Shown: positions 48,831-57,867 of the stretch, one piece after another
Position numbering within the stretch: position 1 is the first letter of the stretch
How the letters are laid out: every line of letters begins with the position of its first letter
Notes under the pieces: model-generated
Databases searched by the model: none
What the model was told of the DNA's origin: nothing
What the model saw: only the letters and a program-made list of their open reading frames with translations
NCBI RefSeq assembly: GCF_001982615.1
Contig: NZ_MLCO01000005.1
Coordinates: 1-64,000, forward strand
DNA length: 64,000 nt
From: Teichococcus deserti
Lineage (GTDB): Bacteria > Pseudomonadota > Alphaproteobacteria > Acetobacterales > Acetobacteraceae
Reading direction: 5' to 3'
Program-made: the position numbers and the translations under genes

Positions 48831-48873
48831 AGGACCGTTCCGTCTGACAGAATTTCTTTTCGTCAGACAGAAT
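48824..48873 (+). promoter_or_regulatory. iclR promoter with tandem operator repeats
   Basis: TTGACA (48824-48829) and CAGAAT (48848-48853) with an 18-bp spacer form a plausible sigma-70 promoter toward the IclR gene. Two direct 13-mers, CGTCTGACAGAAT (48841-48853) and CGTCAGACAGAAT (48861-48873), lie exactly 20 bp apart, one on the -10. TCTGAC/GTCAGA also makes an inverted pair. This is the likely IclR operator and it also sits just before the divergent CoA-transferase start. Confidence 0.65.
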
Positions 48874-48887
48874 GAAGGTCTTTGCTC

Positions 48888-49538
48888 ATGGCCGTCAAGC
48901 CGGCAGCTCCCGAAGAAGGGGTGGGCGCGGTCGACCGGGCGCTGTCGATCCTGCTGGCCTTCCGCGCCGGCGAGGCGGCGCTGAGCCTCGCTGAGCTGGC
49001 CCGCCGCACAGGCCTCTACAAGAGCACGCTGCTGCGGCTGATGGCGTCCCTCGAGCGGGCGGGGATGCTGCTGCGGGACGGGACGGCGGCGGAATGGCGG
49101 CTGGGCCCGGCGCTGGTTGGCCTCGGCCTGCGCGCCGCCGCGTCAGAGTCGCTGTTGGAGGCAGTGCTGCTGCCCGTGCTGCGCCGCCTGGCCGAGGACA
49201 CCGGCGAAAGTGCGAGTTTCTATGTCCGCGACGGTGAAAACCGCCTTTGCCGCTTCCGGATCGAAGGGCGGCATGCGGTGCGCGACCACCTGCCGCCGGG
49301 CAGCCTGCTGCCATTAGACCGGGGGGCGGCTGGCCATGTGCTGCGCGGCGCCGGGCTGACGGTGACGCTCGGCGAGCGCGACCCGGAGCTGGCGGCCGTG
49401 GCCGCCCCGGTCTTCGCCTCGACCGGCGCGCTGCTGGGGGCGCTGTGCCTGTCCGGGACGGCGACGCGCTTCGCGCGGAAGCGCGAGGCGCTGTCCGCCA
49501 TCCTCGCCCGGGCGGTGGCGGAGCTGCGCGGGCTCTAG
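48888..49538 (+). CDS. IclR-family transcriptional regulator
   Basis: 216 residues from ATG 48888. The winged HTH (VDRALSILLAFRAGEAALSLAELARRTGLYKSTLLRLMASLERAGML) is followed by the ligand domain (FYVRDGENRLCRFRIEGRHAVRDHLPPGSLLPLDRGAAGHVLR, VAAPVFASTGALLGALCLSG). It is somewhat shorter than usual for the family (about 250). It is divergent from the CoA-transferase/lyase unit, which it probably regulates in response to a pathway acid. Confidence 0.9.
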   Translation: MAVKPAAPEEGVGAVDRALSILLAFRAGEAALSLAELARRTGLYKSTLLRLMASLERAGMLLRDGTAAEWRLGPALVGLGLRAAASESLLEAVLLPVLRRLAEDTGESASFYVRDGENRLCRFRIEGRHAVRDHLPPGSLLPLDRGAAGHVLRGAGLTVTLGERDPELAAVAAPVFASTGALLGALCLSGTATRFARKREALSAILARAVAELRGL

Positions 49539-50587
49539 CCGCGATCGGCTGCCAGCCGCCAGCCGAGCCGCGCCGTCCAGACCGGCAGCGCCGGTGCCAG
49601 GTGGCGCGCCCAGAGGCTGGCCGCCAGCATCGGCGCCGCGAGCCCGGCCGCAATGCCCAGCACCCCATGCAGCGCCGGGTCGTCGAGGCCCAGGCCCCGC
49701 TGCAGCACCACGCGCAGCCCGCTGGCGGCCAGGATATGCATCAGGAAGATCGGCATGGAGGCGCGGCCGACCGCCTCCGCCCAAGGGTGCCGCCGGCGGC
49801 CCAGCAGCATGGACAGGGCCAGCGTGGCCAGGATGGCGGTGGCGGCCAGCGACAGCCTGGCCGGGCCTGGCCCGGCATCGCCGGCCTGCAGCAGCAGCTG
49901 CACATAGACCTGCAGCAGCGCGGCCACCGCTAGGCCCCAGAGCGTCAGCGGCCAGGCGCGCGCCGCCAGACGCGGCAGGGCCTGCTCGGCCCAGACGCCG
50001 AAGGCGAAGAAGACGAAATAGCCGGCGAGATAGTCGAGGTAGAGATTGTCCGGCAGCCAGGGCGCGGCGAGGTAGAGCGCCAGCCCCAGCAGCGGCGGCG
50101 CCAGCGACCGCCGCGCGGCGGCGTCGCGGTAGAGCAGCAGCGCCAGCAGCATCACCAGCGCCAGGGCATAGAGGAACCAGAACTGCGCCCGCGGTTGCCA
50201 CAGCAGCGCCAGCACCTCGGCCCAGCCGGTGCGGTTGTTGGTGGCGCCTGCCAGCATCACCTCGATGCTGCCCTGCAGCAGCGACCAGACGAGGTAGGGC
50301 GGTATCAGCCGCTCCAGCTTGCCGCGGAAGGTGCCGCCGCGGCCATGCCGCGCCAGCGAGCCGGCGAAGAGCAGGCCGGAGACGAAGAACAGCAGCGGCA
50401 TGTGGAAGCTGTAGATGACGCTGTCCAGCAGCAGCACCGCGGGGCTTGGCGGGAGGATGCCGGACTGCACCAGCCCGCGCAGCACATGGCCGATGACCAC
50501 CAGCGTGATGCCGATGGCGCGGGCATGGTCGGCCCAGCGGCTTCGGGCCCCCGCATCGCCGGGCGAATGGGGGAGATGTCGCGGCAT
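49535..50587 (-). CDS. Acyltransferase 3 family membrane protein
   Basis: 350 residues, about ten TM segments. The family opening ADHARAIGITLVVIGHVLRGL includes the catalytic His, followed by LLLDSVIYSFHMPLLFFVSGLLFAGSLARHGRGGTFRGKLERLIPPYLVWSLLQG; MPIFLMHILAASGL lies near the end. Such enzymes O-acylate sugars or lipids at the membrane. It is convergent with iclR (4-bp overlap of ends). No glycan genes are around, so its target is unknown. Confidence 0.9.
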   Translation of the reverse strand: MPRHLPHSPGDAGARSRWADHARAIGITLVVIGHVLRGLVQSGILPPSPAVLLLDSVIYSFHMPLLFFVSGLLFAGSLARHGRGGTFRGKLERLIPPYLVWSLLQGSIEVMLAGATNNRTGWAEVLALLWQPRAQFWFLYALALVMLLALLLYRDAAARRSLAPPLLGLALYLAAPWLPDNLYLDYLAGYFVFFAFGVWAEQALPRLAARAWPLTLWGLAVAALLQVYVQLLLQAGDAGPGPARLSLAATAILATLALSMLLGRRRHPWAEAVGRASMPIFLMHILAASGLRVVLQRGLGLDDPALHGVLGIAAGLAAPMLAASLWARHLAPALPVWTARLGWRLAADRG

Positions 50588-50704
50588 CGGCCTCTCCTGC
50601 GGCGGCGCGCCGGCATAGACTCGGCGCCGGCCCCCTGCAACCCTGGCGTGCAGCTTAGCCTTGAGGCTCGCCTCGACATCAAGCCCGCGGGCATCAAGGA
50701 GACG

Positions 50705-51532
50705 TCAGCGCCGCGCGCGCGACAGCCCGTCGGCCACCAGGCTGCAGCCGGCGACGGCGGCCAGAATCGCCAGGCCCGGCCAGAGGGCCGCCAGCGGCGC
50801 CTCGAACACCGCCTCCTGCGCATTGGCCAGCATGTTGCCCCAGGAGGGGGCGGGGGGCTGGATGCCGAGGCCCAGGAAGCTGAGCACGCTTTCCGCCAGG
50901 ATGGCGCCGGCGACGGCCAAGGCGCCGGCGACGGCCACCGGCGCGCGCAGCCCGGGCAGCACATGGCGCAGCAGCAGCCGTGCCTCGGAGACACCCAGCG
51001 CCCGGGCGGCGCGGACATAGTCGCTGGCCAGGATGGTGATGGCCCCGGCCCGGGCCAGGCGCGCCACGCCGACCCAGCCGAACAGCACCAGGATCGTCGT
51101 GATGCGGATCATGTCGGTCATCGCTTCGCCGCGCGGCAGGCCGAAGCGGGCCGGGTCGATGGCGGCCAGCAGCACCAGGATCGGCAGCGCCGGCAGCGCC
51201 AGCAGCCCATCGGCCAGCCGCATCAGCAGGGCATCGACCCAGCCGCCGCGCCAGGCCGCCAGCAGGCCGATCGCCGTGCCCAGCAGGGTCGCCGCCAGCG
51301 CCGCCGCCAGCCCGACGCCGAGCGAGACGCGCGCGCCGAAGAACAGCCGCAGCAGCAGGTCGCGGCCGAGCTCGTCGGCGCCGAGCGGGAAGCCAGCGCC
51401 GGGCGGCGCGTAGCGGGCGAAGAGGTCGGGCGCCAGCGGGTCGCGCCCGAGCAGGCCTGCCAGCCAGGGCGCGGCGACGGCGGCCGACGCCAGCAGGACA
51501 AGCAGGAAAAGCCCGAGGCGCAGCCGGGTCAT
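50705..51532 (-). CDS. ABC transporter permease, DppC/OppC type
   Basis: 275 residues. GAGFPLGADELGRDLLLRLFFGARVSLGVGLAAALAATLLGTAIGLLAAW is the typical OppC N-terminal core, and YVRAARALGVSEARLLLRHVLPGLRAPVAVAGALAVAGAILAESVLSFLGLGIQPPAPSWGNML the EAA loop. It overlaps the other permease gene by 4 bp (ATGA). No ATPase follows; the next gene is an acyltransferase after 117 bp. Confidence 0.93.
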   Translation of the reverse strand: MTRLRLGLFLLVLLASAAVAAPWLAGLLGRDPLAPDLFARYAPPGAGFPLGADELGRDLLLRLFFGARVSLGVGLAAALAATLLGTAIGLLAAWRGGWVDALLMRLADGLLALPALPILVLLAAIDPARFGLPRGEAMTDMIRITTILVLFGWVGVARLARAGAITILASDYVRAARALGVSEARLLLRHVLPGLRAPVAVAGALAVAGAILAESVLSFLGLGIQPPAPSWGNMLANAQEAVFEAPLAALWPGLAILAAVAGCSLVADGLSRARR

Positions 51533-52452
51533 CGCGTCTCGATCCGCGGGTCGAGCCAGAGCTGCGCCAGGTCCGCCGCCAGCGTCGCCAGCATGGTCGC
51601 CAGCGCCACCAGCAGCAGCGCCAGCAGCGCCAGGTTGTAATCGTTGCCCATCACCGCGTCGTAGAGCAGCTTGCCCATGCCGGGCCGCGCGAAGAGCGTC
51701 TCGGTGACCAGCGCGCCGGAGACCAGCGCCCCGGCATCCAGCGCCAGCAGGGTCAGCAGCGGCACCGCGGCGTTGGGCAGGGCATGGCGCCAGACCACCC
51801 GGGCCTCGCCGGCGCCGCGGGCGCGGATGCTGGTGATGAAGGGCTTCTGCAGTTCCGCGCCGAGGGCGGCGGTGGCGTGGCGGGCATAGCCGGCGAGCTG
51901 GCCGAAGGCGATGGTGGCCACCGGCAGCACCAGGAAGGGCAGGGAGGACGACCCCGGCTCCGGCAGCCCGCCCGCCGGCAGCCAGCCGAGCTGGACCGCA
52001 AAGAAGATGATGAAAAGAATCCCGAGCCAGAAGCTGGGCACCGCCTGGCCGAGCAGCGCCAGGCCATCGACGAGGGGCGCCAGCCGTGGCCGCATCGCCG
52101 CCAGCGCGCCCAGCGCCACGCCGATCACGGCGGCCAGCGCCACCGCCATGCCCACCAGCACCAGGGTCGACAGCAGCGCCGGCCAGAGCACCATCCAGAC
52201 CGGCTGGGCAAAGAGCCGGGAAAACCCAAGCTCGCCACGCAGCAGTCCAAGAACCCAGGCGCCGTAGCGGGCGAGCAGGGGCTGGTCGAGCCCGTGCAGC
52301 GCCCGCAGCCGCTCGACATCGGCCGGCGTCAGCTTCGGGTCCGCCATCATGGCCAGCGACGCCGGGTCGCCCGGCATCAGCCCGATGGCGAACCAGGCCG
52401 CCAGCGACAACAGGACAAGCGTCAGCGCGATCTGCGGCAGCCGCGCTGCCAC
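51529..52452 (-). CDS. ABC transporter permease, DppB/OppB type
   Basis: 307 residues from GTG 52452, 5 bp after the binding-protein stop; upstream in-frame codons run inside the binding-protein gene and are rejected. LPQIALTLVLLSLAAWFAIGLMPGDPASLAM, LRALHGLDQPLLARYGAWVLGLLRGELGFS, and the EAA loop SIRARGAGEARVVWRHALPNAAVPLLTLLALDAGALVSGALVTETLFARPGMGKLLYDAV identify the family. It is the middle gene of a binding protein-permease-permease operon. Confidence 0.9.
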   Translation of the reverse strand: MAARLPQIALTLVLLSLAAWFAIGLMPGDPASLAMMADPKLTPADVERLRALHGLDQPLLARYGAWVLGLLRGELGFSRLFAQPVWMVLWPALLSTLVLVGMAVALAAVIGVALGALAAMRPRLAPLVDGLALLGQAVPSFWLGILFIIFFAVQLGWLPAGGLPEPGSSSLPFLVLPVATIAFGQLAGYARHATAALGAELQKPFITSIRARGAGEARVVWRHALPNAAVPLLTLLALDAGALVSGALVTETLFARPGMGKLLYDAVMGNDYNLALLALLLVALATMLATLAADLAQLWLDPRIETR

Positions 52453-52457
52453 GAGCC

Positions 52458-54128
52458 TCAGCGAACCCGCCACTCGGTCACCCAGAGCGAAGAATAATTC
52501 TGGTGGCCGGTGGGGCGGATGCCCTCCAGCCAGCGCGGCCAGACATGCGCGTCCGAGCGGTGCCAGAGCGGCAGCGCCGGCAGGTCGGTGGCGAGTTTTC
52601 TCTGCAATGCGGCCCACATCGGCCGGCGCTTCGCCGGGTCGAGCTCGACGGGAATGGCCTCGATCAGCCGGTCGACCTCGGCGTCGCGATAGCCGGTGTA
52701 GTTCTGGCCGGACCAGTTGCGCTCGGCGCGCGGGATCTCGTCGGAATGGAACAGGCTGCGGGGCACGTTCTCCGGGCTGCTGACCCAGGCGAACATGGCC
52801 AGCGCGTCGAAGCGGCGGCGGCTGACCGTCTCGGCGAAGAAGACCCGCGGCGGCTCGTTGCGGATCCGCGCCTCGACGCCGATCGCCCGCCACATGCCGG
52901 CCAGCACCTGCTGCACCTGCTCGCGCGCGCGGTTGCCGGCGGTGGTCATGAACTCGAAGGACAGCTTCTCCCCCGCGGCATTGCGGCGGATGCCGTCGGG
53001 GCCGGGCTTCCAGCCGGCCTCCTCCAGCAGCGCCGCGGCACGGGCCGGGTCGAAGGCATAGCGCGGCACATCGGCCTCGTAGATGGGGTCGCGCGGATGC
53101 ACGCCGCCGGCGGCGACCTCCTGCCGGCCCTGGTACAGCCGCTCGACGATCTGCGCCCGGTCGGCGCCGTAGAGCAGCGCCTGCCGCACCCGGCGGTCGG
53201 CCAGGATCGGGTTGTCCAGCTTCAGGTCGATATGCTCGTAGGTCAGGCCGGGGACGTATTCGACCCGGAAGCGGTCGCCGGTGCGGCGCTGCAGCGCCAC
53301 CGCCTGCTCCAGCGGCAGGCCGAGCTCGCCGGCCACCATGTCCAGCTGCCCGGCCAGCAGCTGCGCCTCCAGCGCGGCGCTGTTCTCCACCGTGCGGATG
53401 GCGATGCGCTCGAAGGCCGGGGCAGGGCCGGTCCAGTGCGCGTTGCGCTCCAGCGTCACCCCGGCGCCGGGCTGCACCGCGGTCACCCGGTAGGGACCGT
53501 TCCACAAGCCGGGATTGGTGGTCTCGGTGTCATAGGCGGTGCGGCTGCGATAGGTCTTCGGGTCCGACTGCCAGCGCGGCCGCTCGATCCGCGACGGCAG
53601 CGGCTGGAAGTCGCCCATGGCGGCGAAGTCGTAGGTCACCTTGTCCAGCCGCAGCGTCACCGTGCGGGCATCGACCACGATCAGCTCGTAGGCCGAGCGG
53701 TAGAATTCCGCGCCGCCGAAGCCGGTCTCGAAGCTGCGGCCGGCCTCCCAGGCGAAGCGCAGGTCGTCCGCCGAGACCGGGGTGCCGTCGGCCCAGCGCT
53801 CGCCCTCGCGGATGCGGTAGGTCAGGCGGATGCCATCCTTGCCATCCGGGGTGCGCTCCAGCACCGCGTCGCCATTCTCCAGCGTCGGCAACCGCTCGCA
53901 GGCCAGGCAGGTCAGCTTCCAGTCGGCGTCATAGGCGGTCAGCGGCCGGCGCGCGAAGCCCAGGATATAGGACTTGGCCGCCATGGCCTCGATATTGGGG
54001 TGGAAGGTCGAGGGGTATTGCGCCAGCCCGATGGTCAGCCGGTCGCGCGGCGCCTGGGCGGCGGCGGGAAGCGTCAGGCCCAGCGGCACCAGGCTGGCCA
54101 GGATTGCGCGACGCCAGGCATGACCCAT
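52458..54128 (-). CDS. ABC transporter solute-binding protein, family 5
   Basis: 556 residues. The signal peptide is RRAILASLVPLGLTLPAAAQ. Domain marks: LTIGLAQYPSTFHPNIEAMAAKSYILGFARRPL, EGERWADGTPVSADDLRFAWEAG, NPGLWNGPYRVTAVQPGAGVTLERN, ILADRRVRQALLYGADRAQIVERLYQG and FDPARAAALLEEAGW. It binds a peptide or similar solute in the periplasm. It is the first gene of the importer operon; the ATP-binding subunits must be supplied by another locus. The sequence differs clearly from the YejA-type protein at the left end. Confidence 0.9.
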   Translation of the reverse strand: MGHAWRRAILASLVPLGLTLPAAAQAPRDRLTIGLAQYPSTFHPNIEAMAAKSYILGFARRPLTAYDADWKLTCLACERLPTLENGDAVLERTPDGKDGIRLTYRIREGERWADGTPVSADDLRFAWEAGRSFETGFGGAEFYRSAYELIVVDARTVTLRLDKVTYDFAAMGDFQPLPSRIERPRWQSDPKTYRSRTAYDTETTNPGLWNGPYRVTAVQPGAGVTLERNAHWTGPAPAFERIAIRTVENSAALEAQLLAGQLDMVAGELGLPLEQAVALQRRTGDRFRVEYVPGLTYEHIDLKLDNPILADRRVRQALLYGADRAQIVERLYQGRQEVAAGGVHPRDPIYEADVPRYAFDPARAAALLEEAGWKPGPDGIRRNAAGEKLSFEFMTTAGNRAREQVQQVLAGMWRAIGVEARIRNEPPRVFFAETVSRRRFDALAMFAWVSSPENVPRSLFHSDEIPRAERNWSGQNYTGYRDAEVDRLIEAIPVELDPAKRRPMWAALQRKLATDLPALPLWHRSDAHVWPRWLEGIRPTGHQNYSSLWVTEWRVR

Positions 54129-54214
54129 CCAGCAAACCTCCTGCTTGCGGCAACCGCAGGCCGCGCTGCCAGCTTACCCGGATAGCGTCAGCGCCGGAGG
54201 AACGCCAAGCCCGA

Positions 54215-54625
54215 ATGACCGCATCGCAACACAGGCGCTGGCTGCGCGCCGCCGTGGCGCTCGCCGGGCTGGTGCCCGTCAGCGCCGGCCTCGCCGGGCT
54301 GGTGCTCGGCACCGCCATGCTGCCGGAGAACGCCGCGCCCCAGCCGGTCAACCTCGACAGCCACTACCGCTACCTGTCCGGCCTGCTGCTGGGGATCGGC
54401 CTGGCCTTCTGGTGGAGCCTGCCGCGCATCGACCAGCACGGCGCCCGCTTCCGCCTGCTGGGCTTCATCGTCTTCCTCGGCGGCATCGCCCGGCTGTTCG
54501 GCCTGGTGATCGACGGCAATCCGGGGGCGGGGATGCTCTTCGGATTGTTCATGGAACTGCTGGTCACGCCCTTGCTCTGCCTTTGGCAGGGGAAGGTCAG
54601 CCAGATCAGCCAGGAAGAGATTTGA
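54215..54625 (+). CDS. DUF4345 small membrane protein
   Basis: 136 residues from ATG 54215. Four hydrophobic segments are visible (AAVALAGLVPVSAGLAGLVLGTAML, YRYLSGLLLGIGLAFWWSL, FRLLGFIVFLGGIARLFGLVID, MLFGLFMELLVTPLLCLW), with the conserved SHYRYLSGLLLGIGL core of DUF4345. Function unknown. It ends just before the second copy of the dispersed element. Confidence 0.82.
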   Translation: MTASQHRRWLRAAVALAGLVPVSAGLAGLVLGTAMLPENAAPQPVNLDSHYRYLSGLLLGIGLAFWWSLPRIDQHGARFRLLGFIVFLGGIARLFGLVIDGNPGAGMLFGLFMELLVTPLLCLWQGKVSQISQEEI

Positions 54626-54643
54626 AGAACAGGAAGGGAAAGG

Positions 54644-54884
54644 CGAGGGGAATGAATTCCCCTCGACCCCTTCTTTTTTCTTTCGGACTGCCGTGTCCAC
54701 GTGGAGACGGTAGATGAAACGGCCCAGCCGAAGCACGACCTGCAAGGCGGTGCCGATGCGTTCACTTTCGTCCCGCCGTGATGCCCTGGCGGGGTGCCGG
54801 CGAGGTGCTGGTCTTTAAGCGGCCGGTGAGCAGAAAGAAGTTGGGCGCAAACCTGTAGGTTTGCGGGGGGAAATTCATTCCCCC
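54644..54884. repeat. Dispersed intergenic element, copy 2, with inverted terminal hairpins
   Basis: The left end is CGAGGGGAAT/ATTCCCCTCG (54644-54665) followed by ACCCCTTCTTTTTTC, which terminates the DUF4345 gene. The right end carries GGGGG-aaattc-ATTCCCCC (about 54866-54884) and an additional hairpin GCAAACCT/AGGTTTGC (54847-54864), and faces the pyrE stop. The interior shares CGTCCCGCCG-GATGCCCTGGCG (54769) and CGGCCGGTGA-CAGAAA with copy 1. As in copy 1 it lies between convergent genes. Confidence 0.7.
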
Positions 54885-54904
54885 AGCCTGCCCCTGTCCT
54901 CGCC

Positions 54905-55618
54905 TCAGCCGGCGGCCGTGATCTCTTCGACGCTGCCGATGCCGCCATGCTCCTTCGACCAGCCGGTCGGGTTCTCCAGGAACTTGCGCACTTCCTTCAG
55001 CGCGCCCTCCGAGAAGTAGGGCCGCTCGCGGCAGACCTCGAGCACGTCCCACCAGGTGCAGAGGTGCAGCAGGTTCAGGTTGATCTCCTTCAGGCGTTCC
55101 TGGCCGCCCGGGAAGACGCCGTAGAAGAACACCACGAAGGTGTGGTCGCAGATCGCGCCGGCGTCGCGCAGCGCCTGGGCGAAGCGGATCTTCGAGGCGC
55201 CGTCGGTGGTCAGGTCCTCGACCAGCAGGGTGCGCTTGCCCTCCGGCACGTCGCCTTCGATCTGGGCGTTGCGGCCGAAGCCCTTGGGCTTCTTCCGGAC
55301 ATAGGACATCGGCGCCATCATGCGGTCGGCGATCCAGGCCGCGTAGGGGATGCCGGCCGTCTCGCCGCCGGTCACCGCCTCGATGGTCTCGTAGCCGATG
55401 TGGCGGCCGATCTTCTCCACCGCCAGGTCGCAGATGCGGTTGCGGGCGCGCGGGAAGGAGATGATCTTGCGGCAGTCGATATAGACCGGGCTCTTCCAGC
55501 CCGAGGTGAAGGTATAGGGCTCCTCGGGCCGGAAGTTGACGGCCTTGATCTCCAGCAGGATGCGGGCGGTGGTGAGCGCGGCGTCGCGGTCCCAGTCGGA
55601 GGCGTGGGTCGAGGGCAT
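54905..55618 (-). CDS. pyrE: Orotate phosphoribosyltransferase
   Basis: 237 residues, slightly longer than the common 210-220. [69 protein letters not shown] and the PRPP loop [15 protein letters not shown] are diagnostic. It makes OMP from orotate and PRPP. The C-terminal extension ([29 protein letters not shown]) is seen in alphaproteobacterial forms. GGAGAC stands before the ATG. Confidence 0.95.
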   Translation of the reverse strand: MPSTHASDWDRDAALTTARILLEIKAVNFRPEEPYTFTSGWKSPVYIDCRKIISFPRARNRICDLAVEKIGRHIGYETIEAVTGGETAGIPYAAWIADRMMAPMSYVRKKPKGFGRNAQIEGDVPEGKRTLLVEDLTTDGASKIRFAQALRDAGAICDHTFVVFFYGVFPGGQERLKEINLNLLHLCTWWDVLEVCRERPYFSEGALKEVRKFLENPTGWSKEHGGIGSVEEITAAG

Positions 55619-55671
55619 GGCAGGGGGTCTCCTTTGGTCGGGGTTGGTAACGCCGGGCGCGCGGCGCGTCC

Positions 55672-56619
55672 ATGACGGAAGCGATTTCGGATGCCGAGTC
55701 GCGCCTCTGGGTTCTGGCTGACCCGCGGGCCGGGACCGCGGCCCAGGCGCTGGGCATCGCCGAGCGGCTCGACCGGCCGTTCCGCACGATTCCGCTTGAA
55801 TGGGGGCGGCTGGCGGGGCTGCCCTGGCCCTGGCCGACGCGGGCCGGGCTGACCGCCGCCGCGCAGGCGCGGCTGGCGGCGCCCTGGCCGGAGCTCGTCA
55901 TCTCGGCCGGGCGGCGCTCGGTGCCGGTGGCGCGCTGGCTGGGGCGGCGCGGCGCCCGGCTGGTGCATTGCATGCGCCCGGGGACAGGGGCGGCCGATTT
56001 CTCCCTCCTGGTGCTCGGGCGGCATGACGCGCCGAAGCCGGCCGGCAACGTCTTTCCCATCCTGGGCGCCTGCCACCGGGTGTCGCCGGCGGCGCTGGCG
56101 CGGGCGCGGGCCGAATGGCCGGCCCTCGGCGCGCTGCCCGGGCCGCGCGTCGCGCTGCTGCTGGGCGGCGCGGTGCGCGGGCAGGGGCTGGATCCGGCGC
56201 TGGCCGCGACGCTGGCGGCGCAGGCGGCGGGGTTCGGCGGCAGCGTCATGGCCACCACCTCCCGCCGCAGCGGCGCCGGCGCCACGGCCGCGGTGGCGGC
56301 CGCGCTGCAGGGGGTGCCGCAGCGGCTGCACGGCTGGGGGGCTGACGGGCCGAACCCCTATATGGGCTTCCTGGCCTGGGCGGATGCCATCGTGGTGACC
56401 GGCGATTCGGTCTCGATGCTGAGCGAGGCCCTGGCCACCCGCGCCGCCCTGTTCATCGCCAAGACCACCGACGCCCCGCGCCACCGCCGGCTGTGGCAGA
56501 GCCTGTTCGACAGTGGCCAGGCGCGGCCCTTCGGCGCGGCGGCGGCGCTGTTCGACCGCGCGCCCCTGGACGAGGCGGCGCGGGTCGCGGCCGAGATCCG
56601 CGCGCGCGGCTGGGCCTGA
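55672..56619 (+). CDS. ELM1-family protein (mitochondrial fission ELM1-like)
   Basis: 315 residues. [22 protein letters not shown], then [58 protein letters not shown] and [41 protein letters not shown] show the glycosyltransferase-B-like fold of ELM1 proteins, common in alphaproteobacteria. The bacterial function is unknown, probably envelope-related. It is divergent from pyrE with a 53-bp gap. Confidence 0.88.
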   Translation: MTEAISDAESRLWVLADPRAGTAAQALGIAERLDRPFRTIPLEWGRLAGLPWPWPTRAGLTAAAQARLAAPWPELVISAGRRSVPVARWLGRRGARLVHCMRPGTGAADFSLLVLGRHDAPKPAGNVFPILGACHRVSPAALARARAEWPALGALPGPRVALLLGGAVRGQGLDPALAATLAAQAAGFGGSVMATTSRRSGAGATAAVAAALQGVPQRLHGWGADGPNPYMGFLAWADAIVVTGDSVSMLSEALATRAALFIAKTTDAPRHRRLWQSLFDSGQARPFGAAAALFDRAPLDEAARVAAEIRARGWA

Positions 56620-56723
56620 GCGCGACAGCATAAACTGCTGCCGGCGGCGGGCGGGGGGACCTTGCCCTGCCGCCTGCACCCGGTCACCTTCGCGGCCCTG
56701 ATCAGGATCGGAGGGAAGCCCGC

Positions 56724-57797
56724 ATGTCGCGCAAGTACCGTATCGCCGTCGTCCCCGGGGATGGCATCGGCAAGGAGACCGTGCCGGAGGGGCTGCGCGT
56801 GCTGGACGCCGCTGCCCGCCGCTTCGGCTTTGAGATCAGCCTGAGCCATTACGACTGGTCCTGCGAGACCTATGCCCAGACCGGCCGCATGATGCCGGAG
56901 GACGGCATCGAGCAGCTGCGCGACAGCGACAGCATCTTCCTCGGCGCCGTGGGCTGGCCCGGCGTGCCCGATCACGTCTCGCTCTGGGGCCTGCTGATCC
57001 CGATCCGCCGCGAGTTCGACCAGTATATCAGCCTGCGCCCCTGCAAGCTGATGCCGGGCGCCAAGACGCCGCTGGCGAATCGCACCCCGGCCGAGATCGA
57101 CTTCTACGTCGTCCGCGAGAACACCGAGGGCGAGTACTCGTCGTCGGGCGGAAAGATGTTCGCCGGCACCGACCGGGAATTCGTGTCGCAGGATGCCGTC
57201 TTCACCCGCAAGGGCGTCGACCGCGTGCTGAAATATGCCTTCGAGCTGGCCCAGACCCGGCCGCGCAAGAAGGTGACCAGCGCCACCAAGTCGAACGGCA
57301 TCATCCACACCATGCCCTACTGGGACGAGCGCTTCGCCGAGATGGCGAAGAACTACCCGGGCATCGCCACCGACCAGTTCCACATCGACATCCTCTGCGC
57401 GCATTTCGTGCAGCATCCCGACTGGTTCGACGTGGTCGTCGGCTCCAACCTGTTCGGCGACATCCTGTCGGATCTGGGCCCGGCGGTGGCGGGCTCGATC
57501 GGCATTGCGCCGTCCGCCAACATCAACCCCGAGAAGGCGCATCCCTCGATGTTCGAGCCGGTGCACGGCTCGGCCCCTGACATCGCCGGCAAGCACATCT
57601 GCAACCCGATCGGCCAGATCTGGTCCGGCGCCATGATGCTGGAGCATCTGGGCGAGAAGGAGGCCGCCGACGCCATCACCCGCAGCATCGAGAAGCTGCT
57701 GGCCGAGGGCGGCCCGCGCACCCGCGACATGGGCGGCCAGGCGGCCACCTCCGACGTGGGCAAGGCGCTGGCCGAGGCGATCGCCCAGGGGGGCTGA
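56724..57797 (+). CDS. Tartrate dehydrogenase / decarboxylase-type beta-decarboxylating dehydrogenase
   Basis: 357 residues of the isocitrate/isopropylmalate dehydrogenase fold. KYRIAVVPGDGIGKETVPEGLRVLDA, LLIPIRREFDQYISLRPCKLMPG, VVRENTEGEYSSSGGKMF, SATKSNGI and VGSNLFGDILSDLGPAVAGSIGIAPSANINPEK correspond to substrate, metal and NAD sites. The LLIPIRREFDQY form points to tartrate/D-malate dehydrogenases rather than leuB. It is monocistronic; GGAGGGAAG precedes the ATG. Confidence 0.87.
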   Translation: MSRKYRIAVVPGDGIGKETVPEGLRVLDAAARRFGFEISLSHYDWSCETYAQTGRMMPEDGIEQLRDSDSIFLGAVGWPGVPDHVSLWGLLIPIRREFDQYISLRPCKLMPGAKTPLANRTPAEIDFYVVRENTEGEYSSSGGKMFAGTDREFVSQDAVFTRKGVDRVLKYAFELAQTRPRKKVTSATKSNGIIHTMPYWDERFAEMAKNYPGIATDQFHIDILCAHFVQHPDWFDVVVGSNLFGDILSDLGPAVAGSIGIAPSANINPEKAHPSMFEPVHGSAPDIAGKHICNPIGQIWSGAMMLEHLGEKEAADAITRSIEKLLAEGGPRTRDMGGQAATSDVGKALAEAIAQGG

Positions 57798-57867
57798 GTA
57801 GGGGGCTGAGTGGAGGCCTGAGTCGCCGTTGCGCGGCAAGGGCTTGCGGGGGAGGTGGAGACCAAAC

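Noticed and set aside
50705-54128. Treating the second family-5 importer as another haem or iron system
   Set aside because: No Fur-like palindrome, receptor or haem-related gene accompanies it.
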